Assembly (NCBI RefSeq): GCF_958979055.1
Contig: NC_084889.1
Span: forward strand, 1,426,001-1,490,000
Reading direction: 5' to 3'
Source of the DNA: Alnus glutinosa
Lineage: Eukaryota; Streptophyta; Magnoliopsida; Fagales; Betulaceae
Length of the DNA stretch: 64,000 nucleotides
A program made the position numbers and the translations under genes. The notes under the pieces were generated by a model. It worked only from the letters and a program-made list of their open reading frames with translations. It ran no database searches and was not told the DNA's origin. Positions 12,900 to 33,900 of the stretch are shown piece after piece. Position 1 is the stretch's first letter; each line of letters opens with the position of its first letter.

Positions 12900-14392
12900 T
12901 TGAAAGTCACATGAAATCTAACATCAGGAACCAATTATGGTATTGAAATGGACAAAGATAAACAAGAAAATGGAATTTCAAAATGCTTACAAGAATTGCA
13001 GAAGCATGGGGGTCATACCCTGAACAAAAAAAAAGTAAAGAGTCAAGATATTGAATCTTTTCAACAAAAAACAACATAGATTGCCTCTAACCTATTCTAC
13101 AAGGAGAACAACAGGAAATTACAAACTGTATTACTCACCGATATATTCTCTTTCATCATGGCAGCAGCTGTAAACCTCCAGTGCAAGTGCCTCCAGAATG
13201 ACCACACCATGGATCAGATGTAATACAATTTCATCAAAATATGAATATATTTAAAGGGAAGGCAACCAATATAAATTCTTTTTATATAAAACATTAGAAG
13301 TGCTCAATAAAGGGTTGTTTAACAAACACAGTAAACTCCTGAGACAAATATGACACTATATCAATTATTTTTTTTACATATGACAAGTTATTGAAAACTG
13401 CTGGTTCATGTATACACAAGTTCTGTAGCACAGCTGCATGAGCAAAATATTATAATTCAATGCAATTTTTTCTTATCATGTTAACCCATATCAAGCACAA
13501 ATAGATATCACTCACACGCACCCCCATCACACACACACACACAAAAAAAAGCAATCAAATAATATATTTATGGATTTTCATTTAAATCCAGTAACTATTT
13601 CTAAAGCGAATAGGAACACAAAAATTGAAACAGAATTCAAGATATTGACTTTTAATGCTGTCACAATAATCACCCCATAAACAAACCAAGGTACCTTCTC
13701 CTGGGTGCCTTTTAAGCATCTAAACACTGGAGGGTTGCCTCAAAGCAGTGGCAGATATCCTGAATGAAAAACTAAATTAGACTCTCCAGAACCCAGAACA
13801 CAAATAAAGCACCACAAAAAAAAAAAAAAAAACAAAAATGATATGAAATGGAGAGCAGCAAGCCTTTAACCAATAAAAAATTAATATCCAAAATGAGAAG
13901 TATACACGAGTCAAGAGACACAAAATGTACTTTAAAAAGAAGATATACACTATTCCAACAGGAGAAAAAATACATTCTACCAACTCATAGGGAATTGATA
14001 CATCTACCTCCTTATTAATTTTCCCATAGATTCAACAGCAGCAGTCAAGGTTGAAGTACAATAGAATCATTATAGAAAAATTAAAATAGATAAATGATTT
14101 TTCGCAATGGCCATAATCAAGGATGATTACAATTGGAAAAAAAACGCCTTCGGCAAGTTGTCTTACGATAGAAACAGTACAATCCATGAAAGAACCCGCC
14201 AGCAAAGAGTACTCCAGACCAAACATCACCCCATTTTGACTTCAACCCCGCCAAAACTGTGTTGAAAGCTCTCAGGCCATAACAGAGAAGACAGATAATG
14301 CCCAGTAATTAGAAAGTGAAAATGAATTAGGTCATAATGTACAAATATTTAGCGGACAGCATTTTCTGGAGTCATAAAATCAGCAACATGAT
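12900..14392. other. Downstream region of the PRP4 kinase gene
   Basis: AT-rich sequence after the PRP4 stop codon. The 3' UTR, possibly interrupted by introns, should lie here. I could not place its limits and saw no separate gene. Confidence 0.4.
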
Positions 14393-22158
<7,766 letters not shown>

Positions 22159-22176
22159 TGTGGTCCTGCAGCAAAT

Positions 22177-22191
22177 CTAGGGTTAGGGTTT
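22177..22191 (-). promoter_or_regulatory. Telo-box motif in the PRP4 kinase 5' leader
   Basis: The minus strand reads AAACCCTAACCCTAG about 20 bp upstream of the PRP4 start codon. The AAACCCTAA telo-box is known from promoters and leaders of plant translation and growth genes. Its role here is inferred. Confidence 0.55.
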
Positions 22192-22858
22192 TTTCTTTCC
22201 TCTTTTATTTTGGTACTTTTTGCTTTGCGTTTCTCAGAGCAAAGAAGAACGCTGAGAGAGAATTGTGAAGGGGAAGATATTTTTTAGAGCAAATTATTTA
22301 TTAAAAAAAAAAAAAAAACTAGTGGTTGGGTTTCTATGGGGCCAATCCGGGTCGGACGCGCCTTATGAAGCACGTGCCCGTAATATTGTCGACGTAAACA
22401 GTCTATGACGACTCCATGTGTACCCACCCCCTTTTCTCAATTCTCCCTTGGTAACTCACGTATTTGGTTCGGACCATATTGAAATATGAGTACTATATTA
22501 TATAGATCAGTAATGATATTCGACTTATGTAATTAAATATGTTAAATCTCTCTGCACTAATTTATTAAATTTGTATTAAATTCATGTCGATTTTACGAGT
22601 TACATTCCAAGTTATTAACCTTAAATGCCGTGTATCGGATTCGAATCGTGTCGATACATTAGTATAAGATTATATAGGTCAGCCTTAATTTGATTCATTT
22701 AATTAAATGAATCAGACTTGTCAATTGTAACCCGTTAACTTTGTTTTGCAGCTTCTGTCAAAAATTGACAACCATAATCTTACTAAAAAAATAAAGTTTT
22801 ACTTTAAATTAGTTTGGAAGACCGACATGCGTCATTCCATAATATAAATCATATAAGA

Positions 22859-23467
22859 TAAATGCTACACAAATTCCTAGGTTTACGCTCCAAAATGCTT
22901 ATAGCATTTACAATGATCTTTTCATATTTATTTTTTTCTTTATATTTTTAACAAAAACTACAAATAGGCTCATATAGCAAATTCTTTAGCAAACGTTAAA
23001 CTTAACATTTGTCATATTTTCTCTTTAGATTCGAAAAGCCAATAAGACAACAATAAATTTTTTTTAATGATGTTATTGCAAACCGTGCCAAAGTAGAGAA
23101 AAATATTATTTATTTAAAGACAATGGTATTCATAGTAGTTATTATGAATAATTAAAAAATAATATTTACTTTAAGTAAATAAATATTTAGAGAGTTTGTT
23201 GTTTGAAAGTTTAAAAAAGTGACTGGCTAAAACCCTTAAAATAGGTTTATAGAGTTAATTTTTTTTAAAAAAAAAAAAATATATGAATAGGACATTATAA
23301 ATGCTCTTACTCATTGACGTAACAATGAAAATCACTATTAAATTTTGGATGAATCACCACTGAATTTTGGATCACAATTGGATTTTAGATTCAATGGCGA
23401 TTTTCAGTGTCACATCAAAAGAATAAACATTTTGAAGTGTAAACTTCAGAATTTGTGTAGCATTTTT
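22859..23467. mobile_element. Foldback element interrupted by a MITE
   Basis: The left end AATGCTACACAAATTC (22861-22876) is matched by the right end, whose complement also reads AATGCTACACAAATTC (about 23450-23465). Pairing continues inward with gaps (GGTTTACGCTCCAAAATG against AGTTTACACTTCAAAATG). The pairing is broken at 22902 by an inserted element and resumes at about 23308 (GTAACAATGAAAATCAC against GTGACACTGAAAATCGC). With the insert and one TTA removed, a single long hairpin remains. Confidence 0.72.
22902..23306. mobile_element. TTA-targeting MITE inserted in a foldback element
   Basis: The ends are TAGCATTTACAATG at 22902 and CATTATAAATGCTC ending 23306, imperfect inverted repeats of the type GAGCATTTATAATG. 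TTA flanks both sides (22899-22901 and 23307-23309), which suggests a PIF/Harbinger MITE. There is no transposase reading frame. It is a relative of the elements at 1451-2050 and 57992-58376. Confidence 0.68.
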
Positions 23468-25142
23468 CATGATATAATTTTTACATGTATTTTTAATTGA
23501 GTACGTGATTTTACATGTAAGATAAATTATACAAATCCATCCACAGCACATCTTTTATCTATCTCATTTTTAAATTTATTATTGAATTTTTATGATCCAC
23601 ATTAGGTCTACAAACTAATGGTGAATTTGAAACTTAATTATATGAAAATGGGTATGAGATGGTTAAGAAATTGATGTCTAATTTGTCTCTTACATGTAAT
23701 TATGAAAATCGCATAAGACAATGTGCAGGCCATCCCCAAAGCAACCTAGCAACCTTCCTCTCTTTTTTCTTCTTTTTTCTTTGCTTTGTTGTCACAATCT
23801 TGACTATTCAGTTAAAATGAATGATCCACAAAAACAATATTGCATGAGATCTCAATCATAAATTGAAGGAATTTCTTTCGAACAACGTTAACTTGTTTGT
23901 TTTGTTGTAATATATAAATAAATCTCCAATTTAAGATACTTAGGTAATATTTTGATTGAATTTTTTTGAAGTGACATGAATGTGAGATTTATTTTGAAAG
24001 TTTTATTCTAATGGGATCTATATTTGAGAAAATATTTTTTATGAAAGTAAACTACTTAAAAAAACCAAAAATAAAAATAAAAATGAAAAACTAACTCCTT
24101 ACCTAGTAAAAAATTTAAAAATTGAAAAAGAACAAAATAATGGCAGCTGGGCCACCCTCAATGGAGGAGTGACTATAATAAATTTTTTTTTTTAATTTTT
24201 TTTAGGTTTTGAATATTTTTACAAAAATAAGAAATCAGCTCTCACCCATTCAAAAGTTTAGTACTTGCTTTTTCAAAGTATTCCTACAACAAAACAAGAA
24301 TATAATTATATAAAAATGTTTTGTATTATGAATTGTTTATTAATATATTTGAAAAGAGTGAAAATTCAATATGAATAAGAATTTAGTGTATTTTAACAAA
24401 CGCATCGGGAGATCTCGAAGATGACAATTACTTTTTAAATATGTTATTCTCCATACTCATATCACACTGACTGCCCGTGTTTTAAGTAGCTTACAATATT
24501 AACAACTTAAAAAATTAAACGTGTAAATCACTAAAAACACATTATGTTAACGGGTAACATGAACGTTATAAATGTATGTGAAGTATAGCATTACTTTTGC
24601 TTCTGTTTGATTTTTCATCATTTCAGAATTTAATTAATGATGAATTTACTCTCTTTCCCATTCATAATTGTTAGGAACTTAAATCAATTTTTAGGAAATG
24701 TTGGTCTTTCCAAATTGGTACACAACACTTTTCAAGTGAATTGTTTGAGCCATATCGATTGGAAAAAATAAAATAAAAAATTAGAAATGTTGAATATCCC
24801 GGATCAAATCAATCAACAAAACGCCAAAAAAATTGCATCATTTTCGTACTCATAATTGCTGTTGGAGTAGGTGACGGAGATTTGGTGTCCGAAGGGAGAC
24901 AACAAACTCGAGTGGTGTCCATTCCATGCGACAACATACAAAGTTCACGATGAAAATAGAAATTGTTGGTAACCAATATATATATATATATAAAGGAAGT
25001 TGAACTTCCGCTTTCATATATACTGGGATAGGATTACAGCAATCTCTCCAAGTTCTATGAATCGATATATCAGTCTAATAGATTGATGGATCGAAAGAAT
25101 TTCCCGAAACCCAACCTTTGCAACTACCCATCATCACAATAA
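23468..25142. other. Intergenic AT-rich stretch
   Basis: No gene recognised. There are A/T runs, and the part near 23920-24330 resembles the start of the MITE in the PRP4 intron (GGTAATATTTTGA) but its other end was not found. Confidence 0.4.
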
Positions 25143-25644
25143 TTAGCCACCAGCCTGTTGATTTGGGTCTCCTTCTTCCGTGGTGGCGTTGAGCTCCTGA
25201 ATTTCCAGAATTTCGACTCTGCGGTTCATCTTCTTTCTTATCTTTATTGCCACATCCGAGGGTCTAAATATCCCGCTTACATACACACTGTGCTGCTGCT
25301 TCTCAATCAAATGCGACTCTATTTCTTCAATATGAAATGGAAGAGAGGTTATTAAAACTTGGGGTTTATACATGGGGGACTTGAATTTCATCAAACAAAA
25401 ACTCACCTTTCATGTTTAGAATGATTCTTCTTAATTTCCTGCAACAAGCATTGCAGTCAACGTTGATCCTCATCACCATGCAATAATACTGCAAATATGC
25501 AGAGAAAATAGAAACTTAGTTAGAATATTTGATTTTGTTTTGAGAATAAAGGGGAAAGGGAGTTTTTGAAGATGCTCAAGAACTTGCCTTTCCTGGCATG
25601 AAGAGGAGGGAATTGGCAGGATTTGACACCACTGTTTTCGTCAT
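25143..25644 (-). CDS. Small HMA-fold (heavy-metal-associated domain) protein, copy 1
   Basis: Three exons, 25588-25644, 25407-25488 and 25143-25324, give 106 residues. After a short N-terminus (MTKTVVSNP) comes one HMA-type domain, residues about 20-90. VMRINVDCNACCRKLRR carries the CxxC metal-binding pair C31 and C34, and then come RPSDVAIKIRKKMNRRVEIL, typical of the fold's last helix and strand. There is no C-terminal CaaX box, so it is not an isoprenylated HIPP. Related plant proteins are annotated as copper transport or heavy-metal-associated proteins; the metal and partner are unknown. The reading frame needs a GC donor in intron 1 (AAG followed by GCAAGT). A second HMA gene lies 560 bp upstream on the same strand. 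Confidence 0.85.
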
Positions 25645-26200
25645 TTTTTATGACTCAAAAAAGCTACAGGAAAAGAATTGATGGGAGTTGAGAATATGGA
25701 AGACTAGGCCATGGACCAACTGATCATATATTAATATATTTCTACTTTTGGATTGTCTGTTGGAAATTCTTCTCCTTCATTTTGGAATCTGATTCTGTTC
25801 AGGTGGAGAAAGAGGATTTCGTCTATTAACTACTACCTTATTATCCCTAACTCAACGTTCAAGCCTTATATATTTCATGTTGAAGTGACAACGGCAACCA
25901 TTACTTCCTTTATGTGCCACGGTTTTTGGATTACCTCAAGCAACACAACGAAGCATCTGTTTCTTCTTTCTAAAGGTTTTATGTTGCACAAAACTCAATG
26001 CATATCTCTCTCTCTTTAAACCCAAGCAAACTCATAAACCAACTGCAAAAAAATGTTTACACATAAAGAGAACTACAGTCTACAGAATTGATTTATTGAT
26101 CATCAATGTAACTTGAAACTTATATACATGGCCTACTTAGAAGTATTATTATACAACAAATTTTCTTTGGCGTCTTGGATCCTTTCTGGCTTGTAATCAA

Positions 26201-27462
26201 TCAACGGCGAGAAGAGCGGAATATCCGTCTAATCATGGCGACTTTGTCAAGAGGATTCCTACATACGGCAGCAACTTGCTGCGTGGATGATTTACCAATA
26301 CCTGCATATCTACTTGTTAGTGTCACCTTCTTTTCCAAAACATTCACCACCACCGACTCTGTCCCTGCCAAAGGATGAGTACTACATCAAGATGCTTCCT
26401 ACACTACTTTTAAGACAATATCATTATCACAATCAAATTCATCTTTGGATCCATTGATTCAATCTTAACTTATTCCATCCAACTCATTACACACAATGCA
26501 ACTTGATTAAAGAGAATGCCCCGAATAAAAAAGTTACAAGGATCATAAGTATTCAGACATAAACTATGGAATGTGCCTACAATTAATTTCTGCATTCAGA
26601 ACTCCCAAAGCGTAAATCACGGCATTAGGATATCTAGACCATGCATGTAATCAAGAATCAGTCTTAAAGTATATATGCATTAACTAGGAATTATTGATAA
26701 AGCTTAATCATATAATTCCATCATTTTCTTTCTTTCTTCTTTTTTTTGGCAAATATCCACTAACCAATTTGAGAAGAGCAGGTATGTTTATATGAGGGTG
26801 TGCCTGGAAGCAGAGTTCCAAGAAAAATGACAAGTCATCAAGCTGTAATAAATGTTTTTTGTAGAACAGTTATTGTTTCCTCCAACTTCAAGCAAAATCA
26901 CATGTTATGTCTACTAGAGAAAAGTAGGCCTGCAATTAGGAGTCAAGACCACCTACTTCATAGGAAAAAAAAAAGTAAAGGGGAACTTTCCATTTCAAAA
27001 GATGAAAATAAGATGTCTAATCATGAACTTTCCCCTCCAAACCCCCCAACCCAATACATAAAGAATTTCCAACAATGACAAATTTTCCTCCAAAATGGGT
27101 AGGAGAAATTAATTTCCTTTGTGTTCAAAATCCATGCATAATCAATGGAAGGCCTTACGGAAATCTTACCATTCATTCTGGCCATTATGTCAGCTACTCT
27201 CTTCTGACATTCTGCACATCGAATATCTGCCGAGAGAACAACTTCCTGGACCTGCTCAGGACAAACACCATGCATAAGTCGATAAACCAGGGAAATTTAC
27301 ACAGCAGAATGAGAGAGAAAGAGAGGGAGAGAGAGTACAAACAAGAGGCATGGTTAAAGATTCAAGAGAGGCAAGGCTGGTTTCAGAAAGCAGGAAACTC
27401 TCCGACTTTCCTATCCCAGTTCCTGGAAGCCCCTTCTTCTGCTGATCAACAAGAGCCATCAT
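26201..27462 (-). CDS. Small HMA-fold protein, copy 2
   Basis: Three exons, 27343-27462, 27170-27251 and 26201-26364, give 121 residues. The first 40 residues (MMALVDQQKK... rich in Ser/Leu) form an extension. The HMA domain follows: VVLSADIRCAECQKRVADIM with cysteines spaced CxxC, then TESVVVNVLEKKVTLTSRY. The C-terminus is basic and ends in RRIFRSSRR. There is no CaaX box. The first start, ATGATG, is ambiguous by one codon (27462 or 27459). The exon 2 acceptor has an alternative six bases further in. It lies in tandem with the HMA gene at 25143-25644, but identity between the two is low, so any duplication is old. Binding of Cu or Zn is inferred from the cysteines only. Confidence 0.82.
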
Positions 27463-29246
27463 GCCTTCGTTATGTAACCATTCAAACAGAGGAGGGCCCT
27501 CATATAACGCAAATAAGGTATCAGGTTCAATCCTAACTGCAGAGAGAGAGAGAGACAGAGATAAGTTGAAAAAGATCTATGAACAGCTCCAGCCATACTG
27601 ATGGAGCAATCCCATCGCTTGAGATGCTTCACTTTCAGAGGTTGGAGAACAACAAGACCAGGATAATGGACATTGGACCATGACAAACTAGCTTGGTAAA
27701 GCGAAAAGGTCTCACCCTATGCATAGTTGTCAAACTTGTCATAGTTGCTTCACACACGAACACGGGGCCCACATAGTACTGTTGGAGAATTTTCAATTTT
27801 CAATGTCCAGAATTATTCCAACGAGGTTGCTTATGAGACCAAACTCTTTCTTAATCACTGTTAGTTCAACGGATCAGATCAATTATGTCAGAGAGCGTGG
27901 AGAGAGCCAATCCTTCGGCTTGGCGTGGGGTTTTTGACAACTTTGGTGGGCTTTCGCTTGTTTTTCTCCGTGTCTACTTTTTACCAACAATTATCATTCA
28001 TCAAATCTCCGGCCGTAAGCAAACGAAAATTTGAGCTACTTTTACTAAAATTGCCTAAAAGCTAAAAGGTTCCAATATGCCCGTTGGATCCTTGCTTGTG
28101 GGTTGTCAAAAAAAGGAAACCATAGTCAAACAAGTGACCGTTAGGCTATCTTCCATCCAAAAAGTTTTCAATTAGAGAACCGTTAATCTGGACAGTTTCT
28201 ATCCACGTCATAATCGAATTGAGATTCCCTGCACCATCTAATACGACCAGTTCATTTAAATGAACGGCCCTAAAAAAGAGAGCGGTGGGTTGCATCGCGC
28301 ACAAGCCACGCAATAGCAATTGGGCGGTCCAGTTAGAGCCTGTAATATTTTATACGATCGCAAATTCCGAAACGAATCGACACTAAATTATTTGGTTACG
28401 ACTGAGTGGCCTAACCGGTTTAATTAAAAAGGTCGAATTATAATTAATCTATATTATTTTATACTAATACCTCCACACAAAATATAAATTATTACCTCTA
28501 GGTTAGGCCAGGCTCAAACTAATACACGGTCACTCAACGACTCTCTTTATGACCTGTATGTAAAGAAAACCACCCATATCTGTCTTATTTGTTGACCTGT
28601 TATAAAAAGGGATAGATTAAATATATTACTTTGCATACAATACCTTAAATATTACACTGTAATCTATGTTTGTATAAAAGTAATTAACAATAAGACAAGT
28701 AAACACGAAAAATAAAAGAAAGAAATGTATATATGAATAATATCCATTCAATAATCATGTTTTTTCCACCGGCCGACTGGCGGGGGGTTTGCATAGATTC
28801 GGCATACACATCAGCAGCACGCAAAATGCCTGATGTTTATGCTAAAGAAAGTGAAGTTCAAGTTGCTCAATAGAGAACTCAATCAAATGGGAACAAGACA
28901 AACCCAACGTGACACGCAACCTGAATGACCATTACTCGTTCTAATTATTAAGTAATGAACCCATAAACAAAATATAATAATGGCAATGATGCTTGCAAAG
29001 TTATATAAATATGCCATCCCCATCATCCTCAAACGAGATGGATGAGACTATAACTAATTTAGACAATCCTATAAAAATGAAGATTACAAGACCCACTTAT
29101 TTAGATGGTCCAAAATTCAAGATCCATCTGGCATGAACAAGCCATTTCTGTTTAATTTGACAAGAGAATTGTAAGGATTATTGGAATTGTGAGCATATTA
29201 AGACCAAAGTAAAGCATAGGTCGGACCATATGATGACCATTGATGG
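27463..29246. other. Intergenic stretch with repeat-like pieces
   Basis: No gene recognised. The part at 28320-28480 (GGTTTAATTAAAAAGGTCG, then TATATTATTTTATACTAATA) looks like the segments at 22536-22745 and 52740-52860, so all three may belong to one degraded repeat family. Confidence 0.4.
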
Positions 29247-29902
29247 TAGGGCTGTAATCGAACCGAGCCAAGTATTGAATGTTTAAACTCGGTTCGTTTA
29301 ATTTTTTTTTCCGAACACGATCTGAGTTCGAGCTTATCACCGAACCAGATAATCTGTTCAAGCTCTTTTTAACGAACTCGAACTTGTTGACGGACTATTC
29401 AATTTATTTAGTCATTCCATATATAAAGTAAATGTTGTGATTGTTTATTTTTTTTAAAAAAATTAATACTAATTAGTAGTTACATAATTATGGTTAAGAT
29501 TTATAGTTAATTAGAGAAATTAACTCAAATCTTAAATAATATAATCTCAATTTCACATGTTTATCTTATAATATATTTATACATCCATATACATACAAAT
29601 ACACTCATATTTATATCCTGACTCACAATTACAATAATTCAACTTATATATATTATTACATTACGAATAACTTTTTCTTTTTTTTAAAAAAATATTCAAC
29701 ATATTTTCATTACAAAGTTAAAAATAATATTATAAAAATAATAAAAATGATGTTATACGAGTCGAGCCGATCCTAAATTTATACAAACCTTAATTTTTTG
29801 TTTAAGCTCTATTCACTTTTAATAAACGAACTAATCCTGAGCTGAGCTAATCCGAACCGACCCGAGCATGTACATGAGTAGTTCTGCTCGCTTACAACCC
29901 TA
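29247..29902. mobile_element. hAT-like non-autonomous element
   Basis: It begins TAGGGCTGTAATCGAACCGA and ends GCTTACAACCCTA, inverted repeats of the plant hAT type. Eight-base flanks ATTGATGG (29239-29246) and ATTGGAGG (29903-29910) match at six positions, as expected for an old 8-bp hAT target duplication. The interior is AT-rich with GAACTCGAACTT and GAGCTGAGCTAATCC motifs near the ends. No transposase was seen. Confidence 0.75.
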
Positions 29903-30911
29903 ATTGGAGGGTAAAGTTTTGCCCTGACCACCTAAAGACAACACCTCTCACAAGCACTCTGAAGGCGTACGATTGAAATGTAAAATAAAATAAGTAATAC
30001 TAAAAATTACACTTGATATAACAATGCCAATTAGCAAATAGAAGAAAGAGATTGGTAGTACCCTTTTAGGTTGTTTGGATGCATTGTTTTTTAAAATAAA
30101 TTTTATGGTTATTCACAATTTTTCAAAAACAAATTAATTTTTATTCAATTTTTTCTAATTTTGCCTTAGACAGTCCAACCATCAAAAACATCTTTTTCAA
30201 CTTTATTGTCTCAAAATCGGGTAATAAATTATTGTTAAATTTATATTTCAAAAAATCCCAAACATGCCATAAGAATCTCCTACAATTGGACCCTTTCTCT
30301 GACCCTTCTCCAAATTATACGCAGACAGCCCCCAAAGAAAGGAAGACTACAGGTCCCACTTATTCCAAGTACCCCAGGGTCAAGAATCCACCTACCCCTG
30401 AAATTATTTCACATACAAAACATGGCCTAAAACCGTTCCACTGAAATATAAAATAAAAAACGTCAGAAAAACATTTATAATGTGGAATCCACAAATGCAA
30501 CTTAGGGAGCTAAAAATTCGAACAAGATGTAATAAGTAAATTTATTTTCCAAGCAAGGTTATACAAAATTACATTGAGCAGAAAGCCTCCCATACCCACG
30601 CTCAAGAAAGACAAAGTTATGCAAAGGAAGTTAGAGCTCTACGAGGTAATTCTACTGCACCCAAAATTTCTACCTGAAATATGCAGGGCTTTATGGCTCC
30701 CCCTCAGGCTATTGTTACATATAAATACAGAAACTAAGACAACTTGGATGACATGACTCAGAAAACTTTCCAGGATGACGTTGCTGGGAGAACGACAAGG
30801 CCATAGAAAGGGTAAAGCATCAAAAAGATGCAAAAATGGGCATATATATATATATACTTCGGAAAGGGAAAAAATAGTGGAAAACTAGACTATCCCAACA
30901 AAATCAACCAG
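29903..30911. other. Intergenic stretch and 3' flank of the BAH/Agenet gene
   Basis: No gene recognised. A short (TA)n run lies at about 30843-30855. The 3' UTR of the BAH/Agenet gene probably occupies the right-hand part. Confidence 0.4.
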
Positions 30912-33900
30912 TCACATAGACATAACCAAGCTTGTTAGAGTCGACACAACCGAAGTACTGAAAAGAGAATCACCCATGTACTTGCAGTTCTCATGATCCA
31001 CCTTCATCGATGTGGGAATCAAAAATCTCTCACACGACATGATTTTACTATCATTGTAACTGCTGCGCAGCTTCTGGACAGAGATTCCACCACCGCGTCT
31101 TCTCTTCCTCGATGACTTCCATCTTAACCGAGCAAGATAATCATCCTTTGAGAGATCTCGAACTGCCTCCAACAATTTTGCCTTGTCATCTTCAGAGTCC
31201 AAACGAAAATCACTAGACCCAATTTCATCTTGCCTTGAATGTCTGCTATAAGGATCGGTTGATTGGGTAGATTTGCCATCAGAAATTTCCCCTGCAACTG
31301 GCTTTGTTTCTAAGCTAGATAATATTAGGTTAACAAGGTCCGGTCTGTCCTTTACATCTTTCCACCCACTTCCCAACCATTCTTGGGAATGTCTCAAGTC
31401 AACACGGCCAAATATTGATTCCTGCTTTTCTCCTGCACCGCCAGTAAGAAATTAATAATCAGAAAATAAAAGCTGAACAAAAGTATAGTGCATTTAAAGA
31501 AGATGGAAATATTTGTGTGGGAGTGTTTTTGTTTTTTTTTTTGGGGGGGAGGCGCAACCAGGGTACCATGTGAGGGAGGAAATCTGCAATATATCTTGAG
31601 GGAGTAAATCATATGCAAACCTGGAAAATAGATATGTAGTTTATCTTCAGATTCCTTCTTTATTACAATGCCTTCCCACCACCCATCATGCCGCCACACA
31701 TCAACAACAGCCCCAACTTCGACAGCCCACGAAACTCTGCCTTTATTAGACTGTGGAGGTGGCCGAACAGTTGTCCTCCCAGAAATTCGGAGGCCCAGAT
31801 GATCAAGAGCTGCAACCCTGGATGCTAAAATCCATTCCTTCAACATCAAATAAGAAACTATTTAGCAAGGTCAATGAATATGGGATGACATTGTCATGAT
31901 TTCATAAAGAAAGAAAAAGAAAAGAAATCGTACAATGGTTAAAATGACTGCATACCTCAAGTTTTTTGGCTTCATCAGTGGCATCCAGAATATCTTTGTA
32001 TTGAACCTTCACCTTATCTTTGTGCTTCTTGATTATCAAAGCTCTAAACCAGCACCCTCTAATACCACTGTCTTGAGAGAGAACTTCCACTTGAGAACCT
32101 ACAGTTAAATACTGCAGAGGGTTCTGATTTACATTTCCTTTGGATAAAATGGCAGCAGAACCTCCACCTCCTATACTGCATATTTCAGTTTCACTTTTTC
32201 TATCAATGCCACTGTTGCATAAATTGTTAACATCCACCAATGTTGCATGCATTGGCTCTATTCTGTTAGTGAATTGCAAGTGCACATCTTCTTTTGACCG
32301 GCAAAGCCTCTTTTTAGGTCTGATCCCGATGGTATCATTGACATTTTCTTCAGCTTTCAGGCCATCAAAATGCTGAGAATTCCCATGAGCATTTGAAGGA
32401 GAAAGAGTGTACATATATATGAGTATTTCCTGTTTCCAGTAACCTTTAACTTGTGTTATGTCGAAGGGCTTGACATCATCATTTTCAAACTGCTTGTAGC
32501 AAACAAATGGTTCCAACCGAGTATGTGTAGCCTCATTCAGAAATTTCTCAAAATGTTGGGGACTGAGTACGGTAGCCAATCCATCGATGCATTCAATACT
32601 GAGATCTTGAAGACAAAGAGAAAAGAAAATCTCTCTGTCATTAAAATTGTGAGGCAAAATAATACCAACCTCATCAATTTTATGAAACCATCGTACCACA
32701 ACCATCTTGTTGCCTCGAGAGTCCTCGTACATGTCTTCTAGGTGAGCTACAAGACGTTTATCCTCTTCCGCTAAAACATGTACAAAGTCATAAACCTAAC
32801 AGATTTAGAAGAGAAGAGATAAGAGAGTATGCAATGAGTAACATGACAGAAGAACCATAACCAAAGAATATATCCTAAAAATGGTCTGCACACAACCTAC
32901 ATGGATATAAATTAAAAACGCCACATAAGATGAGGAAAAGAACACTCACAGAGATTTTGACACTATTTCTGCGAAAAGACGGATAATGCCTCCGTTTTTT
33001 CTTGCAAGTCCAAGGAGAACCTAACCATTGAAATTCTTTAGTATGATGGCCCAGCTTCTTCAAATGGTTGTCCTGGAACAAAAAAAAAATGAATTGACAA
33101 TCATATAAAAATAAAACCCTTAAAAAGTATCAGATAGACAGAAAATCATAAACCAGTTGCATCATTCCTACCTTCAAGGTTTGAACATCCAACTCACAAG
33201 CATCTTTACCATCCAAAAAGACACCGGCCAAATGGGATGTGTCTTGATGTTGAGGTGGTGAATCTGATTTATAAATGAATTCAATTAAAACCAACTTTAA
33301 TTTTTATGAAGAAAAATCATAAGAAAACATCAAATAATAAATCTGAATCTATATTTAAGAACATACGCAACCAGAGTATCAACATATACACACTTCACGT
33401 GGGAAAATAAAACCCAGAGAAAAATGTAAAGAGAAACAACGGAAGAGTTTAGGATTGACTAGGAACAGAAAAACTGAATAAACCGAGACATACATAGGAA
33501 ATATTATCAACGATGAAATGATTAAAATTTGACCATGAAAGATCTTAACCTAGAAATTTTGGAAGCATAAGGATTCCGAGGCTCTCAACCAGCTCTTTAA
33601 AAAATTGAATCCTGCAGCCCAGATCACAGTCAGTTCATTATAACGCGAACGCCCAGAAGATTAACTCATAGACATGGTAGATAATACAGGCAGACGTGGA
33701 AGCAAAATGAACAAAAAAAAAAAGCCCCGCACAATACTCAGGGTTGTGGCTCTAAGAAAATTCACGTGGGTCTGGAGTTCTCTAGATTACGGAAGACGCT
33801 CTGATTCGAAAAATAAATACGGAAAAAGGTAGGGAAACATTGAAAAAATATGCAAAACCCCTAGAAGTTTGATACTTTCCGTCCAAACAAACAGAAACCC

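Noticed and set aside
30232-30444. Short Pro/Thr-rich reading frame
   Set aside because: No intron support, no homology I recognise, intergenic.
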